Below, piece by piece: positions 16,652-27,579 of a stretch of 48,241 bases of DNA. Position 1 is the stretch's first letter, and the number at the start of each line of letters is the position of its first letter. Under the pieces are notes generated by a model. That model ran no database searches, had not been told where the DNA came from, and was given only the letters and a program-made list of their open reading frames with translations. The position numbers and the translations under genes were made by a program. The DNA comes from Bacteroidia bacterium (lineage in GTDB: Bacteria > Bacteroidota > Bacteroidia > UKL13-3), in the NCBI GenBank assembly GCA_025454875.1, contig JALONP010000022.1:1-48241 (forward strand), read 5' to 3'.

Positions 16652-17087
16652 CTTTTTGCAAGGCGATTACCGCCATTGTTAACCTGCTTATGCAACATAA
16701 TTTGTCTGCTTCGTCCGTAATTCGTATTTCCCAAACTTGGGTGGTTCTGCCAATATGAATCGGTTTTGCAACGCCATACACATTGCCACTTCCTTCATGT
16801 GCTGATCGGATATGGTTGGCATTAATATCCAAGCCAACTGCAACAAATTGATCGCGGTCTAAACACAAGTTAGCAGCAGTACTGCCAATGCTTTCGGCCA
16901 ATACGCAATAGGCGCCACCATTTACAATACGTAAAGGTTGCACGGTGCGGTGGTCAATTGGCATGATTGCTTTTAGGTAATCATCGCCTAACTCAACTAC
17001 CCGAATGCCAATCCATTCGCATAATGTATTTTCGTTTCGTTTATTGATTTTGTCTATATCAATATCACCTTTAAAAATTGATCCCAT
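16620..17087 (-). CDS. menI: Hotdog-fold thioesterase, probable 1,4-dihydroxy-2-naphthoyl-CoA hydrolase
   Basis: A 155-residue PaaI/YdiI-type hotdog protein. The active-site segment NGGAYCVLAESIGSTAANLC aligns with the HGGxxxxLAExxGSxA motif of MenI, with Glu65 as the general base; the usual first His is Asn here. The second half has the HIRSAHEGSGNVYGVAKPIHIGR pattern of the family. ATG 17087 is preferred because the longer frame (from 17225) adds an unrelated 46-residue extension. The overlap with menF supports a menaquinone role. It could still act on another acyl-CoA. Confidence 0.8.
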   Translation of the reverse strand: MGSIFKGDIDIDKINKRNENTLCEWIGIRVVELGDDYLKAIMPIDHRTVQPLRIVNGGAYCVLAESIGSTAANLCLDRDQFVAVGLDINANHIRSAHEGSGNVYGVAKPIHIGRTTQVWEIRITDEADKLCCISRLTMAVIALQKDERNFNPPKI

Positions 17088-17413
17088 ATTGTTGAATACA
17101 CCTGCAAGTATAAACATATTGCATGGTTTCCTTTTGTACTCGTTTAAGATGGTTATATTTGAGTAGATACGCGCTATCAGAGAGCAAGCAAAGATGATTA
17201 ATGAATTATTATGTGTAAAAATCAAACTTCTTAAAAGACAGCTTAATGTATTACTTATTAGAAATCAGCAGGTCTAATTCTGTTTATATATTTGATATAA
17301 GAAGCTGATTTGGTGAAGAGATTCAACTAATAGCAGAAATTCAAGTATTTTATATCTTGAAAAATAATATATTTTTAGAGTTAGATATATATTAGCAGAC
17401 ATTTCAAAATGAC
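17088..17413. other. AT-rich divergent region between menI and the hsd island
   Basis: A visibly AT-rich 326-bp gap. It contains a TATATTTG box (17287-17294, plus strand), an inverted repeat (17340-17361) and a direct repeat pair (17328-17344 and 17390-17407) before the regulator gene. No clear integration site or flanking duplication of the island was found. The first 138 bp are open in the menI frame but do not look coding. Confidence 0.6.
17328..17407 (+). promoter_or_regulatory. Candidate operators of the hsd-linked regulator
   Basis: Two near-identical direct repeats, TAATAGCAGAAATTCAA (17328-17344) and TATTAGCAGACATTTCAA (17390-17407), bracket a perfect inverted repeat TTCAAG-N10-CTTGAA (17340-17361). 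All lie within 90 bp of the regulator start. Controller proteins of restriction-modification systems bind repeated boxes in this position; binding here is inferred. Confidence 0.4.
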
Positions 17414-17605
17414 ATGAACAGAATAAAAGAAGTGTTGGAAGAAAAAGGAGTAAAACAGACTTGGTTGGCTGAACAACTGGGGAAAAGTTACAACATGGTG
17501 AATGGCTATGTGCAAAACCGACAACAGCCAAGACTTGAAGTGCTTTTTGAAATTGCCAAAATACTAGGTGTTAAACCACAAGACTTAATAAAAGAGAAAA
17601 AATGA
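17414..17605 (+). CDS. XRE-family helix-turn-helix regulator of the hsd operon
   Basis: A 63-residue single-domain DNA-binding protein. The helix-turn-helix is [20 protein letters not shown], and the rest ([21 protein letters not shown]) is typical of the HTH_3/XRE fold. It overlaps hsdM by ATGA (17602-17605) and begins the operon, so it is likely a controller-type regulator that times methylation and restriction after entry into a new host. It is smaller than most C proteins (about 75-100 residues). Confidence 0.8.
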   Translation: MNRIKEVLEEKGVKQTWLAEQLGKSYNMVNGYVQNRQQPRLEVLFEIAKILGVKPQDLIKEKK

Positions 17606-19149
17606 CAAGCATAGCACAACGACAAGAATTGCAAGCCAAAATATGGAAAATAGCCAACGATGTTCGTGGCTCAGTGGATGGATGGGACTTTAAACAGTTT
17701 GTCTTAGGTACGCTGTTCTATCGCTTTATTAGTGAAAACTTTACCAACTATATTGAAGGTGGTGACGATAGCGTTAACTATGCAAACTATCCTGACAAAG
17801 ACATTACACCCGAAATAAAAGACGATGCGATAAAAACAAAAGGTTACTTCATTTATCCTAGTCAACTTTTTGTGAATGTTGCCAAAACAGCAAACACAAA
17901 CCCCAATCTGAACACAGACTTAAAAGCGATTTTTGACGCTATTGAAAGTTCTGCAAATGGTTATCCGTCAGAGCCAGACATTAAAGGTTTGTTTGCCGAC
18001 TTTGACACCACAAGCACACGATTGGGCAATACCGTTGAAAGCAAAAACTTACGTTTGGCTGCCGTTTTGAAAGGTGTTGAAGAACTAAATTTTGGAAATT
18101 TTGAAGACAACCAAATTGACCTTTTTGGTGATGCTTATGAGTTTTTGATTTCTAACTATGCAGCCAATGCAGGAAAATCAGGAGGTGAATTTTTTACTCC
18201 GCAGCACGTTTCAAAACTCATTGCACAGTTGGCAATGCACAAGCAAGAAAAGGTAAATAAAATTTACGACCCTGCGGCTGGTTCAGGCTCTTTGTTGTTG
18301 CAAGCCAAAAAGCATTTCGACAATCATATTATTGAAGAAGGTTTTTATGGGCAGGAAGTAAACCACACTACATACAACCTTGCCCGTATGAACATGTTTT
18401 TACACAACATCAATTACGACAAGTTTAATATTGCCCTTGGCAATACACTGATTGACCCACATTATGGCGATGAAAAACCTTTTGATGCCATTGTTTCTAA
18501 TCCTCCTTACTCAATAAAATGGATTGGTGACGATGACCCAACGTTGATTAATGACGACCGCTTTGCTCCTGCTGGTGTTTTGGCTCCTAAATCAAAAGCT
18601 GATTTTGCCTTTGTACTTCATGCCCTTAGTTATCTATCCAGTAAAGGAAGGGCAGCAATTGTTTGTTTCCCTGGTATCTTTTACCGTGGCGGTGCAGAGC
18701 AGAAAATCAGAAAATATTTAGTGGATAATAATTTCGTTGAAACTATTATCTCTCTTGCTCCAAACTTATTCTATGGAACTCCAATAGCAGTTACAATTCT
18801 TGTCCTCTCAAAACACAAAACCGAAAACAAAACTCAGTTTATTGATGCCAGTGGTGAAGACTTCTTTAAGAAAGTCACCAACAACAATGTGCTTACTGAT
18901 AAACACATTGAAAGGATTATGGAAATTTTTGATAGCAAAGAGGATATTGAATATGTAGCTAAGACTATAGATAATTCGAAAATTGCAGTAAATGATTATA
19001 ACCTCTCGGTAAGCTCTTATGTTGAAACAAAAGACTACAGAGAAAAATTTGATATAGTTGAATTGAACAGTGAGGTTTCAAAAACTGTGGCGAGGATAAA
19101 TATACTTCGTGCTGACATTGATAAAATAATAAAAGAAATTGAGGCATGA
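17602..19149 (+). CDS. hsdM: Type I restriction-modification DNA methyltransferase subunit
   Basis: The adenine-N6 methyltransferase subunit of a type I system; with HsdS it methylates, and with HsdR added it restricts. The 515-residue protein has the HsdM_N helical domain (1-150), GGEFFTP at 194-200, SAM motif I DPAAGSGS (223-230) and catalytic motif IV NPPY (300-303), confirming an m6A enzyme. It overlaps the regulator by 4 bp and hsdS by 4 bp, so the subunits are translated together. All key motifs are intact. Confidence 0.96.
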   Translation: MTSIAQRQELQAKIWKIANDVRGSVDGWDFKQFVLGTLFYRFISENFTNYIEGGDDSVNYANYPDKDITPEIKDDAIKTKGYFIYPSQLFVNVAKTANTNPNLNTDLKAIFDAIESSANGYPSEPDIKGLFADFDTTSTRLGNTVESKNLRLAAVLKGVEELNFGNFEDNQIDLFGDAYEFLISNYAANAGKSGGEFFTPQHVSKLIAQLAMHKQEKVNKIYDPAAGSGSLLLQAKKHFDNHIIEEGFYGQEVNHTTYNLARMNMFLHNINYDKFNIALGNTLIDPHYGDEKPFDAIVSNPPYSIKWIGDDDPTLINDDRFAPAGVLAPKSKADFAFVLHALSYLSSKGRAAIVCFPGIFYRGGAEQKIRKYLVDNNFVETIISLAPNLFYGTPIAVTILVLSKHKTENKTQFIDASGEDFFKKVTNNNVLTDKHIERIMEIFDSKEDIEYVAKTIDNSKIAVNDYNLSVSSYVETKDYREKFDIVELNSEVSKTVARINILRADIDKIIKEIEA

Positions 19150-20411
19150 GTTACTTTGATAAGTTAATAGAAGGAATCGAAGTTGAATGGAAAGCCTTGG
19201 GTGAAGTATGCGATTTTCAAAACGGCTTTGCATTTAAGAGTAGTTTGTTTAAAGAAACAGGTTTGCCAATTATTAGAATTACAAATATTAATGGTACTAA
19301 TGTTGACTTGTCGAATGTAAAGTACTTTGACCCCGTTGACTATAGTTCAGGTAACCCACTTAATTACGAAGTTGAAAAAGGAGATATACTTATAGCCATG
19401 TCAGGTGCTACCACTGGTAAAATTGGGTATTACAACTTTAACGAAAAAGCCTACTTAAATCAACGTGTAGGCAAATTTATACCTAACAAAGAAATACTTA
19501 ATAATCGCTTTTTATATCATTATCTTCTAACTAAATCTGATTTTTTATATGTTCTTGCTGGAGGCGGAGCACAGCCTAATTTAAGTTCAAATAATTTAAA
19601 GGAAAAATTAGAAATACCTATTCCGTGTCCAGATAATCCAAAGAAATCACTGGATATCCAAAATAAAATTGTTCATATACTTGACAGATTTGCGGAGCTT
19701 ACAGCGGAGCTTACAGCGGAGCTTACAGCGGAGCTTACAGCTCGTAAAAAGCAGTATACCTTCTACCGGGAGCAGTTGTATAGTTTTAATGAAGTGGGTA
19801 CTAACAGAGAACCACTTGGCGTAATTGGTGGGTTTCAAAGAGGAAAAAGGTTTGTAAGAGAAGATATGCTTGCAGATGGTGTACCCTGCATTCATTATGG
19901 TGAGATGTACACTTATTATGGTACTTGGGCAAACAAAAGCAAGTCATTTCTAAGTGAGGAATTGGTAGAAAGAAAAAATCTACGAGTTGCGGAATATGGA
20001 GATGTTGTGATTGTGGCTGCCGGTGAAACCATTGAGGATATAGGATTGGGTACAGCTTGGTTAGGCGATGAAGGCGTTGTAATTCACGATGCTTGCTTTT
20101 CTTTCAGAAGTCCATTAAACCCAAAATATGTAGCCTACTTTACACGTACTAAACAATTCCACGACCAAATAAAAAAACATATTTCATCGGGAAAAATATC
20201 CGCCATCAATGCCAAAGGTTTAGAAAAGGTTTTAATCCCAGTTCCTTCACCAGAGGAACAGGAACGTATTGTTACCATCCTTGATAAATTCGACATACTC
20301 ACTGCTTCAATTAGCGAAGGTTTGCCGAAAGAAATTGAGTTAAGGAAAAAGCAATACGAGTATTATCGTGATTTATTACTAACCTTTCCTAAGAATAATA
20401 TAGAATCATAA
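19146..20411 (+). CDS. hsdS: Type I restriction-modification specificity subunit
   Basis: The 421-residue DNA-recognition subunit with two target-recognition domains. TRD1 is about 10-180 and TRD2 about 215-385, each followed by a conserved helix: ILDRFAEL... (from ~176) and [20 protein letters not shown] (C-terminal). The central spacer carries four exact 12-bp repeats (19692-19739) coding AELT each, then [20 protein letters not shown]-type repeats at this site in the EcoR124 family set the spacing between the two half-sites. The two halves are unrelated, so the target should be bipartite and asymmetric. Confidence 0.95.
   Translation: MSYFDKLIEGIEVEWKALGEVCDFQNGFAFKSSLFKETGLPIIRITNINGTNVDLSNVKYFDPVDYSSGNPLNYEVEKGDILIAMSGATTGKIGYYNFNEKAYLNQRVGKFIPNKEILNNRFLYHYLLTKSDFLYVLAGGGAQPNLSSNNLKEKLEIPIPCPDNPKKSLDIQNKIVHILDRFAELTAELTAELTAELTARKKQYTFYREQLYSFNEVGTNREPLGVIGGFQRGKRFVREDMLADGVPCIHYGEMYTYYGTWANKSKSFLSEELVERKNLRVAEYGDVVIVAAGETIEDIGLGTAWLGDEGVVIHDACFSFRSPLNPKYVAYFTRTKQFHDQIKKHISSGKISAINAKGLEKVLIPVPSPEEQERIVTILDKFDILTASISEGLPKEIELRKKQYEYYRDLLLTFPKNNIES
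19692..19739 (+). repeat. Four 12-bp tandem repeats inside hsdS
   Basis: GCGGAGCTTACA is repeated four times without mismatch and in frame (residues 183-198, AELT x4). Perfect short repeats can change number by slippage or recombination; because each unit is 12 bp the frame is kept. Confidence 0.95.
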
Positions 20412-20412
20412 A

Positions 20413-21558
20413 ATGGGACAGTCGTTAATCCAAATAGCAGAAACACTTAGAGATGCTGATAAAAAGTTGCAGCTAATCTATGCTTTTAATGGATCTGGTA
20501 AAACTCGTTTATCTCGTGAATTCAAGCAGTTGATAGCCCCAAAAGAACTCGAAGCAGAACAGGAAGAAGATTCAGGGATTAAAATACTTTACTATAATGC
20601 TTTTACCGAAGACTTATTCTTTTGGGATAATGATTTAGAGGCAGACTCAGACAGAAAGCTAAAAATACAACCCAACAATTTTACAAATTGGGTACTTCGT
20701 GAACAAGGTCAAGACCGCAATATTGTTGAGAATTTTCAACTTTTAACTAATGAAAAATTAACTCCGCAATTCAATGAAGAGTTTACAGAGGTTCGATTTT
20801 CATTTGAACGAGGTAATGAAGGTGACACTGAACTTGTGAAAATTTCTAAAGGTGAGGAAAGCTGTTTTATTTGGAGTGTGTTTTTCAGTTTAATGGAACA
20901 AGTTGTAAGCGTTTTAAACATTTCGGAAAAAGAAAATCGTGAAACTGATCAATACGATAAGCTAGAATATATTTTTATTGATGACCCAGTTAGCTCCTTA
21001 GATGATTCACATCTAATTGAATTGGCTGTGAATATTTCAGAATTAATAAAGTCAAGTACTTCAGATTTGAAATTCATTATCACAACCCACAATCCTTTAT
21101 TCTACAATGTGCTTTTCAATGAGTTTAATAGAGTTAAAAAGACCAAAAAATGGCTTTTGGAAAAGTTGAATGATGGTACTTTTTCAGTTAATGAATTAGA
21201 AAACGATTCACCTTTTTCGTATCACTTGTTTCTATTAGCAGAATTAGAGAAAGCAATACAGCCAGCAGGTGAGATAAAAAAGTTTCATTTCAACTTTCTA
21301 CGCAACATACTAGAAAAGACCTCAACATTTCTTGGATACAATAAGTGGGAAGAACTTTTGCCGCAAGAGTCAAGAGAAGCATATTACAGAAGAATAATAA
21401 ACCTATCAAGTCATTCAAAACATAATGGCGAAGAAATTGCAATTGTTGAAGAAAATGATAAGAGAGTATTGGGCTTCCTCGTTAATGAAATAAAAAGAAT
21501 GTACGGCTTCAAGCCAACAATTAACACAAGCACAACGGAACAAAATGTCGCAGTATAA
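20413..21558 (+). CDS. prrC: PrrC-type anticodon nuclease (AAA_13 ATPase) linked to hsd
   Basis: A 381-residue ABC/AAA-like ATPase with a C-terminal nuclease part. The Walker A motif is AFNGSGKT (24-31), a signature-like ISKGEES is at 144-150, Walker B is [12 protein letters not shown] (187-198) and the switch His226 is in TTHN. The C-terminal third has DSPFSYHL (265-272), resembling the tRNA-recognition region of E. coli PrrC, and Arg297-x3-Glu301 with His334 33 residues on, close to the PrrC triad Arg320/Glu324/His356. Length (PrrC is 396) and position between hsdS and hsdR, as in the prr locus, both agree. It should be held inactive by HsdMSR and cut host tRNA, classically tRNA-Lys, when restriction is blocked by a phage. 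The match rests on recalled family features, not on an alignment. Confidence 0.83.
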   Translation: MGQSLIQIAETLRDADKKLQLIYAFNGSGKTRLSREFKQLIAPKELEAEQEEDSGIKILYYNAFTEDLFFWDNDLEADSDRKLKIQPNNFTNWVLREQGQDRNIVENFQLLTNEKLTPQFNEEFTEVRFSFERGNEGDTELVKISKGEESCFIWSVFFSLMEQVVSVLNISEKENRETDQYDKLEYIFIDDPVSSLDDSHLIELAVNISELIKSSTSDLKFIITTHNPLFYNVLFNEFNRVKKTKKWLLEKLNDGTFSVNELENDSPFSYHLFLLAELEKAIQPAGEIKKFHFNFLRNILEKTSTFLGYNKWEELLPQESREAYYRRIINLSSHSKHNGEEIAIVEENDKRVLGFLVNEIKRMYGFKPTINTSTTEQNVAV

Positions 21559-24500
21559 AACCATAGCAGAATCCAACAACTTCATCGTGTTGGATAAATT
21601 CACCAAACATTTTGAGGTGAATGAAGCACTTGCTGTTTATCAAACAGAGGCAGCACTGGAAAAGGAATTTATTCAAGACCTGATTAATCAAGGTTACGAA
21701 AATCCGAAAAACTTAAATACGCTTGAAGAGATGTTGGCAAATGTAAGAGTGCAATTGCAATCGCTTAACAATGTAGAGTTTTCAGATAGTGAATGGACAC
21801 GTTTTGTTGAAGAATATTTAGATAAGCCAAGCGATAACCTTGTTGAGAAAACAAGAAAAATCCACGACAACTATATCTATGATTTCGTTTTTGATGATGG
21901 TCATATTCAAAACATCTACTTGTTAGACAAAAAGAATATCACACGAAACAAATTACAGGTAATTTCTCAATTTGAACAGAAAGGAACTCAAGCCAATCGC
22001 TATGATGTTACCATTTTAGTAAATGGTTTGCCTTTAGTTCAAGTTGAATTAAAGAAACGTGGTGTTGCCATTCGTGAAGCATTCAATCAAGTTCACAGAT
22101 ACTCAAAAGAAAGTTTTAACAGTCAAAATTCCCTCTTTAAATACATTCAGATTTTCGTCATCTCAAACGGTACCGACAGCCGATATTTTGCAAACACGGT
22201 TGAACGAAGCAAAAACAGTTTCGACTTTACCATGAATTGGGCAAAGGCTGACAATACCCTGATTAAAGACCTCAAGGATTTTACTGCTACATTCTTTCAA
22301 AAACATACGCTTTTAAATATTCTGCTTACCTATTCTGTTTTTGATACGAGTGATACACTGCTTATAATGCGACCTTATCAGATTGCTGCCACAGAACGTA
22401 TGTTGTGGAAAATAAAAAGTTCCTATGAGGCAAAGAAATGGTCTACAACAGATGGTGGTGGTTATGTTTGGCACACTACAGGCTCAGGCAAAACGCTTAC
22501 CAGTTTCAAAGCAGCACGATTAGCAACACAATTGGAATTTATTGAAAAGGTATTTTTTGTAGTTGACCGTAAAGATTTGGACTATCAAACTATGAAGGAA
22601 TATCAGCGATTTTCTCCCGATAGTGTGAACGGTTCAGAAAGTACAGCGGGTTTGAAAAGAAATATAGAAAAAGACGATAATAAGATAATTGTAACCACCA
22701 TTCAAAAACTAAACAACCTCATGAAAACAGAGGGTGACTTGCCGATTTACCAAAAGCAAGTCGTTTTCATTTTTGATGAATGTCATCGTTCTCAGTTTAG
22801 CAGTAAGAAAGATGGTAAAACAATTGGAACACAGTATAATCTACAAAAGAAGTTCAAGAAATATTACCAATTTGGATTTACAGGAACACCTATTTTCCCT
22901 GAAAATGCTATAGGTGCTGAAACTACGGCAAGTGTTTTCGGTCGTGAACTACATTCATATGTCATTACAGATGCTATTCGGGATGAAAAGGTGTTGAAAT
23001 TCAAAGTTGATTACAATGATGTTCGTCCTCGGTTTAAGAGCATAGAAACTGAAATGGATGAGAAAAAATTAAGTGCAGCCGAAAACAAAACTGCTTTGCT
23101 TCACCCTGCTCGAATCAAAGAAATATCTCAATACGTTTTACAGAATTTTAAGATAAAAACCCATAGAAATCAGGGAAGTAATAAAGGCTTTAACGCCATG
23201 TTTGCTGTAAGCAGTGTGGATGCTGCCAAATGTTATTATGAGGAACTAAACAGCCTGCAAAAAGAGAGCGACAAACCTTTAAGGATTGCAACAATCTTCT
23301 CCTTTGCTGCCAATGAAGAACAAAGTGCAATTGGTGAAATTGTTGACGAGACTTTTGAGCCTTCAGCAATGGATGTTACAGCCAAAGAGTTTTTAACCAA
23401 AGCTATCAATGACTATAACGCCATGTTCAGAACCAGTTATGGCGTTGACAGCAATGAGTTTCAGAATTATTACCGTGACCTTGCCAAACGTGTTAAGAAC
23501 AAAGAGGTTGACTTAATTATTGTAGTCGGAATGTTTTTAACTGGCTTTGATGCTCCAACACTTAATACATTATTTGTTGACAAGAATTTGCGTTATCACG
23601 GCTTAATTCAAGCCTTTTCACGAACAAACCGAATTTATGATGCAACAAAGACTTTTGGCAATATTGTTACATTCAGAGATTTAGAAAAAGCAACGATTGA
23701 CGCAATTACCCTTTTCGGAGATAGCAACACTAAAAATGTAGTTCTTGAAAAGAGTTACAAAGAATATTTGGAAGGCTTTACGGACATTGTTACAGGTGAA
23801 GCACGGAGAGGTTATGTTGAAGTAGTAAAAGAGTTAAATGAGAAATTTCCTAATCCAGACGAAATCGCAAAAGAAAAAGACAAAAAGGAATTTGCGAAAC
23901 TATTCGGAGAGTATTTGAGAGTAGAAAACATACTCCAGAACTACGATGAATTTAACCACCTTAAAGCACTTCAAGGACTTGACTTAAATAATCCAGAAGC
24001 AGTTGAAGAATTTAAAAAAGCTCATTTTGTAACAGAAGAGGACATTGCAGCAATGCAAAAGATTGAATTGCTTAAAGAAAGGACAGTTCAGGATTACCGT
24101 TCAACTTACAATGATATACGTGATTGGTTAAGACGGGAGAAAAGCGGTAAAGAAGCAGAAGAATCTAAAATCGACTGGGACGATGTTGTGTTTGAAGTTG
24201 ACTTGTTAAAATCGCAAGAGATAAACCTTGACTACATTCTTGAATTGATTTTTGAGCACAACAAGAAAACCAAAGACAAAGACAGTTTAATTACTGAAAT
24301 ACGCAGAGTAATCCGTGCAAGTGTTGGAAATAGAGCAAAAGAAAGTTTGGTTGTTGACTTCATAAATGAGACAGACCTTGACACCTTGCAAGACAAAGCA
24401 AATGTTATAGATTCATTTTTTGTATTTGCCCAAAACAAACAGAAAGCAGAGGCATTGGAATTAATCACAGAAGAAAATCTAAATGAGGAAGCAGCTAAGC

Positions 24501-24676
24501 GTTACATAACAAATTCCTTGAAGCGAGAATATGCAAGCGAAAACGGAACAGAACTGAATGCACTTTTACCAAAAATGAGTCCATTAAATCCTCAATATTT
24601 GACTAAGAAGCAAAGTGTATTTCAAAAATTAGTTTCGTTTGTAGAGAAGTTTAAAGGAGTTGGAGGGCAACTTTAA
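21545..24676 (+). CDS. hsdR: Type I restriction endonuclease subunit
   Basis: The 1043-residue motor-nuclease subunit, which translocates DNA and cuts far from the recognition site. The nuclease centre is seen as Asp154...Glu168-Leu-Lys170 (PD-(D/E)xK). The helicase part has Walker A TTGSGKT (311-317), DECH (411-414), FTGTP and the later [20 protein letters not shown] and QAFSRTNRI motifs. The C-terminal ~200 residues should bind HsdM/S. It overlaps prrC by 14 bp. No frameshift is seen, so the system looks functional. Confidence 0.96.
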   Translation: MSQYKTIAESNNFIVLDKFTKHFEVNEALAVYQTEAALEKEFIQDLINQGYENPKNLNTLEEMLANVRVQLQSLNNVEFSDSEWTRFVEEYLDKPSDNLVEKTRKIHDNYIYDFVFDDGHIQNIYLLDKKNITRNKLQVISQFEQKGTQANRYDVTILVNGLPLVQVELKKRGVAIREAFNQVHRYSKESFNSQNSLFKYIQIFVISNGTDSRYFANTVERSKNSFDFTMNWAKADNTLIKDLKDFTATFFQKHTLLNILLTYSVFDTSDTLLIMRPYQIAATERMLWKIKSSYEAKKWSTTDGGGYVWHTTGSGKTLTSFKAARLATQLEFIEKVFFVVDRKDLDYQTMKEYQRFSPDSVNGSESTAGLKRNIEKDDNKIIVTTIQKLNNLMKTEGDLPIYQKQVVFIFDECHRSQFSSKKDGKTIGTQYNLQKKFKKYYQFGFTGTPIFPENAIGAETTASVFGRELHSYVITDAIRDEKVLKFKVDYNDVRPRFKSIETEMDEKKLSAAENKTALLHPARIKEISQYVLQNFKIKTHRNQGSNKGFNAMFAVSSVDAAKCYYEELNSLQKESDKPLRIATIFSFAANEEQSAIGEIVDETFEPSAMDVTAKEFLTKAINDYNAMFRTSYGVDSNEFQNYYRDLAKRVKNKEVDLIIVVGMFLTGFDAPTLNTLFVDKNLRYHGLIQAFSRTNRIYDATKTFGNIVTFRDLEKATIDAITLFGDSNTKNVVLEKSYKEYLEGFTDIVTGEARRGYVEVVKELNEKFPNPDEIAKEKDKKEFAKLFGEYLRVENILQNYDEFNHLKALQGLDLNNPEAVEEFKKAHFVTEEDIAAMQKIELLKERTVQDYRSTYNDIRDWLRREKSGKEAEESKIDWDDVVFEVDLLKSQEINLDYILELIFEHNKKTKDKDSLITEIRRVIRASVGNRAKESLVVDFINETDLDTLQDKANVIDSFFVFAQNKQKAEALELITEENLNEEAAKRYITNSLKREYASENGTELNALLPKMSPLNPQYLTKKQSVFQKLVSFVEKFKGVGGQL

Positions 24677-24757
24677 TCGAGTAAATGAGAAGATATTGAT
24701 AAAGCGGAGTTTTATGAAGGCGTCTTCAAAAATGGGAAGCTTCAATTCAAACTAATA

Positions 24758-25378
24758 ATGACAAAAACAATTTATATCATCCGACACGGAGAAACAGATT
24801 TTAACAAACAAAATATTGTACAAGGCAGCGGGGTGGATATGCCGCTAAATGAAAAGGGCAGGTGGCAAGCCGAACAGTTTTACAACGCATACAAAAACCA
24901 TCCCTTTCAGGTTGTTTACACCTCAGCATTGGTGCGCTCTCAACAAAGCGTGGCAAAATTTATTGAGCAAGGTATTAAACATATTGCCCTACCCGAACTT
25001 AATGAAATTAGTTGGGGCGATTTTGAGGGGAAACAGCAAACACCTGTCCAACGTGAAACATACTGGCGCCTTATTGAGCAGTGGAATAAGGGCGAGTTAA
25101 ACGCAAAAATTCCAAATGGCGAGAGCCCAATTGAAATGCAAGCGCGCCAACAAGGTGCACTGAACAGAATACAAGCAAGTACCGAAGAAGAAATATTGAT
25201 TTGCATGCATGGCCGTGCAATGAAGAGTTTTTTGTGCTTGTTACTAAATGAACCCCTTACACAAATGGAAAAATTTCAGCACACTAATTTGTGTTTGTAC
25301 CAACTGCAAATAGAGGACAATACAACCCAATTGCTTAAAACAAACGACACAAGCCACCTGCATACCATGTCCCAATAA
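24758..25378 (+). CDS. Histidine phosphatase family protein (phosphoglycerate mutase-like)
   Basis: A 206-residue cytosolic phosphatase. The phospho-acceptor motif is IRHGET (His10), followed by a second Arg in ALVRSQQS, the acid-containing ELNEISWGDFEGK and the second catalytic His in ICMHGRAMKS. These are the hallmarks of the dPGM/GpmB branch. Substrates in this branch range from phosphoglycolate-like metabolites to cobalamin intermediates; none can be assigned here. It starts 81 bp after hsdR and marks the return to core genes. Confidence 0.85.
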   Translation: MTKTIYIIRHGETDFNKQNIVQGSGVDMPLNEKGRWQAEQFYNAYKNHPFQVVYTSALVRSQQSVAKFIEQGIKHIALPELNEISWGDFEGKQQTPVQRETYWRLIEQWNKGELNAKIPNGESPIEMQARQQGALNRIQASTEEEILICMHGRAMKSFLCLLLNEPLTQMEKFQHTNLCLYQLQIEDNTTQLLKTNDTSHLHTMSQ

Positions 25379-25444
25379 TTTACATAAATGGTGAATAAAC
25401 CTTATGGGTAATTGCTAACTTGCTCACTCAAAAATTTACGCTGT

Positions 25445-27571
25445 ATGAAAATAACAAATAGCATATTCATTGCACTTGCTATTGTTGCTTGCAACAAACG
25501 TGCAAAACAAAACCTAAGTATGATGCCATATCCTGAAACTAAAAAAGATACTACTGTTGATTCCTATTTTGGCCAAACCGTTGCCGATCCATATAGGTGG
25601 CTCGAAAATGATACTGCCTCTGATGTGGGGGCGTGGGTTAAATCCCAAAATGAAGTAACACACCATTACCTTAGTCAAATTCCTTACCGCGATCAAATCA
25701 AACAACGACTTACCCAAATCTGGGATTACCCAAAATATTCAAGTCCGTTTAAAGAGGGCGATTGGTATTATTTTTTCAAAAACGAAGGATTGCAAAACCA
25801 AGCCATACTTTACCGCCAAAAGGGATTAAATGGTGAACCCGAAGTGTTTATTGACCCGAATAAATTAAGCGAAGATGGAACGGCATCGTTGGCTAGTTTT
25901 ACGTTTAGCAAAGACCACAAGTTATGTGCAGTTGGTGTGGCACAGAGCGGCAGCGATTGGAATGAGCTGTTTGTAATGGATGTTGCCACCAAGCAAAAAT
26001 TAACCGACAAGATAGAATGGGTTAAGTTTAGTGGTGCCACTTGGAAAGGCAATGGCTTTTATTATAGCAGATACGATGAACCTGTAAAAGGAAAAGCGTT
26101 TAGCAACCAAAATGAGTACATGAAAATTTACTACCACACCATTGGTACACCACAAAGTGCTGATCAGTTGGTATACGAAGACAAAGCACATCCGTTACGT
26201 TATTTTAATGCCGCTATAACCGAAGACGAACGGTTTATGTTTATTTATGTGAGCGAAGGCACTAGCGGAAACGAAATTTTAGTAAGCGACTTAAGCAAAA
26301 AAGAAAAAGGTTTTCGCACTTTATTTAAAGGATTCGAAAACAATTTTGCAGTAGTAGATAATATTGGCGACAAACTATTGGCCACTACTGATAAAGGAGC
26401 TCCTAAATACAAACTCATTGAAGTAGATCCAGCGCAACCTGACGAAAAAAATTGGAAAACCATTATTCCTGAAGGCACGGATTTGCTCGAAGGGGTTTCA
26501 CATTGGAACGGAAAATTATTTGCTAACTATTTAAAGGATGCCAGCACCCGTATTTACAGATTGAATTTGGATGGTTCTGGTAAACAAGAAATTCAATTAC
26601 CGGGCATTGGAACAGCAAGCGGCATTGGTGGCAAAAAGGATGATACGGAAACGTTTTACACCTTTACTTCATTTACCAATCCGGGTGAAATATACCGTTA
26701 CGATTGGGCAAGCGGCAAGTCGGAGCTTTTCCGCAAAACCGAGGTTAAGTTTAATCCCGATGATTTTGAAACCAAACAGGTTTTTTACACCAGCAAGGAT
26801 GGAACCAAGGTGCCCATGTTTATCATGCACAAAAAAGGAATCACCTTAGATGGTACCAATCCAACTTTATTGTATGGTTATGGTGGATTTAATATTTCGC
26901 TTACTCCATCATTTAGTGTGAGTCGTATTTTGTTTTTAGAGCAAGGAGGGGTGTATGCAATTGCCAATTTGCGTGGTGGTGGCGAGTATGGAGAGGAGTG
27001 GCACAAGGCGGGTATGCTCGATAAAAAACAGAACGTATTTGACGATTTTATAGCTGCGGCAGAGTACCTAATTGCTGAAAAATATACATCAAGTGCAAAC
27101 TTAGCCATTCAAGGTGGCAGCAATGGAGGGTTGCTTGTGGGAGCCTGTATGACGCAGCGCCCCGAGTTGTTTAAAGTGGCTATTCCACAAGTAGGTGTGC
27201 TTGATATGTTGCGTTACCACAAATTCACTATTGGCTGGGGCTGGGCTGTTGAGTATGGTAGCAGCGAAACAAAAGATGCATTCGACTACCTTATTCGGTA
27301 TTCTCCATTGCACAATGTAAAAGCTGGAACAAACTATCCAGCAACATTCATTATGACAGCCGATCATGACGACAGGGTGGTGCCTGCCCACAGCTTTAAA
27401 TTTGCGGCCGAGCTGCAAAGCAAACAAGCCAAAGATGGAAACCCAACCCTTATTCGGATTGATAGCAAAGCGGGGCATGGAGCCGGAAAACCCACAACCA
27501 AACTTATCGAAGATGCGGCTGATATGTGGAGTTTTATGTTGTGGAACACGGGCGTTGTTACCTTAAAGTAA
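25445..27571 (+). CDS. Prolyl oligopeptidase family serine peptidase (S9A), lipoprotein
   Basis: A 708-residue peptidase that should cut short peptides after proline in the periplasm or at the membrane. The start at 25445 gives a lipoprotein signal (ALAIVAC, Cys16). An N-terminal part begins DPYRWLEN, a seven-bladed propeller follows, and the catalytic alpha/beta hydrolase domain contains GGGEYGEEWH and GGSNGG with Ser559. The acid lies in TADHDDRVVP and the base in KAGHGAGKP. All three catalytic residues are present. It belongs to a nutritional protease set that also includes the M1 aminopeptidase. Confidence 0.93.
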   Translation: MKITNSIFIALAIVACNKRAKQNLSMMPYPETKKDTTVDSYFGQTVADPYRWLENDTASDVGAWVKSQNEVTHHYLSQIPYRDQIKQRLTQIWDYPKYSSPFKEGDWYYFFKNEGLQNQAILYRQKGLNGEPEVFIDPNKLSEDGTASLASFTFSKDHKLCAVGVAQSGSDWNELFVMDVATKQKLTDKIEWVKFSGATWKGNGFYYSRYDEPVKGKAFSNQNEYMKIYYHTIGTPQSADQLVYEDKAHPLRYFNAAITEDERFMFIYVSEGTSGNEILVSDLSKKEKGFRTLFKGFENNFAVVDNIGDKLLATTDKGAPKYKLIEVDPAQPDEKNWKTIIPEGTDLLEGVSHWNGKLFANYLKDASTRIYRLNLDGSGKQEIQLPGIGTASGIGGKKDDTETFYTFTSFTNPGEIYRYDWASGKSELFRKTEVKFNPDDFETKQVFYTSKDGTKVPMFIMHKKGITLDGTNPTLLYGYGGFNISLTPSFSVSRILFLEQGGVYAIANLRGGGEYGEEWHKAGMLDKKQNVFDDFIAAAEYLIAEKYTSSANLAIQGGSNGGLLVGACMTQRPELFKVAIPQVGVLDMLRYHKFTIGWGWAVEYGSSETKDAFDYLIRYSPLHNVKAGTNYPATFIMTADHDDRVVPAHSFKFAAELQSKQAKDGNPTLIRIDSKAGHGAGKPTTKLIEDAADMWSFMLWNTGVVTLK

Positions 27572-27579
27572 TACTGTTT

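Noticed and set aside
17088-17225. N-terminal extension of the MenI-like thioesterase to an ATG at 17225.
   Set aside because: The extra 46 residues are unlike the family and AT-rich; ATG 17087 gives the standard hotdog length.
19146-20411. Possible frameshift or truncation in hsdS because of the tandem repeats.
   Set aside because: The repeats are multiples of three, the frame is continuous and both recognition domains and conserved helices are present.
17414-24676. The hsd locus as part of a larger prophage or integrative element.
   Set aside because: No integrase, phage or conjugation genes and no flanking direct repeats or tRNA gene were found; it looks like a stand-alone cassette.
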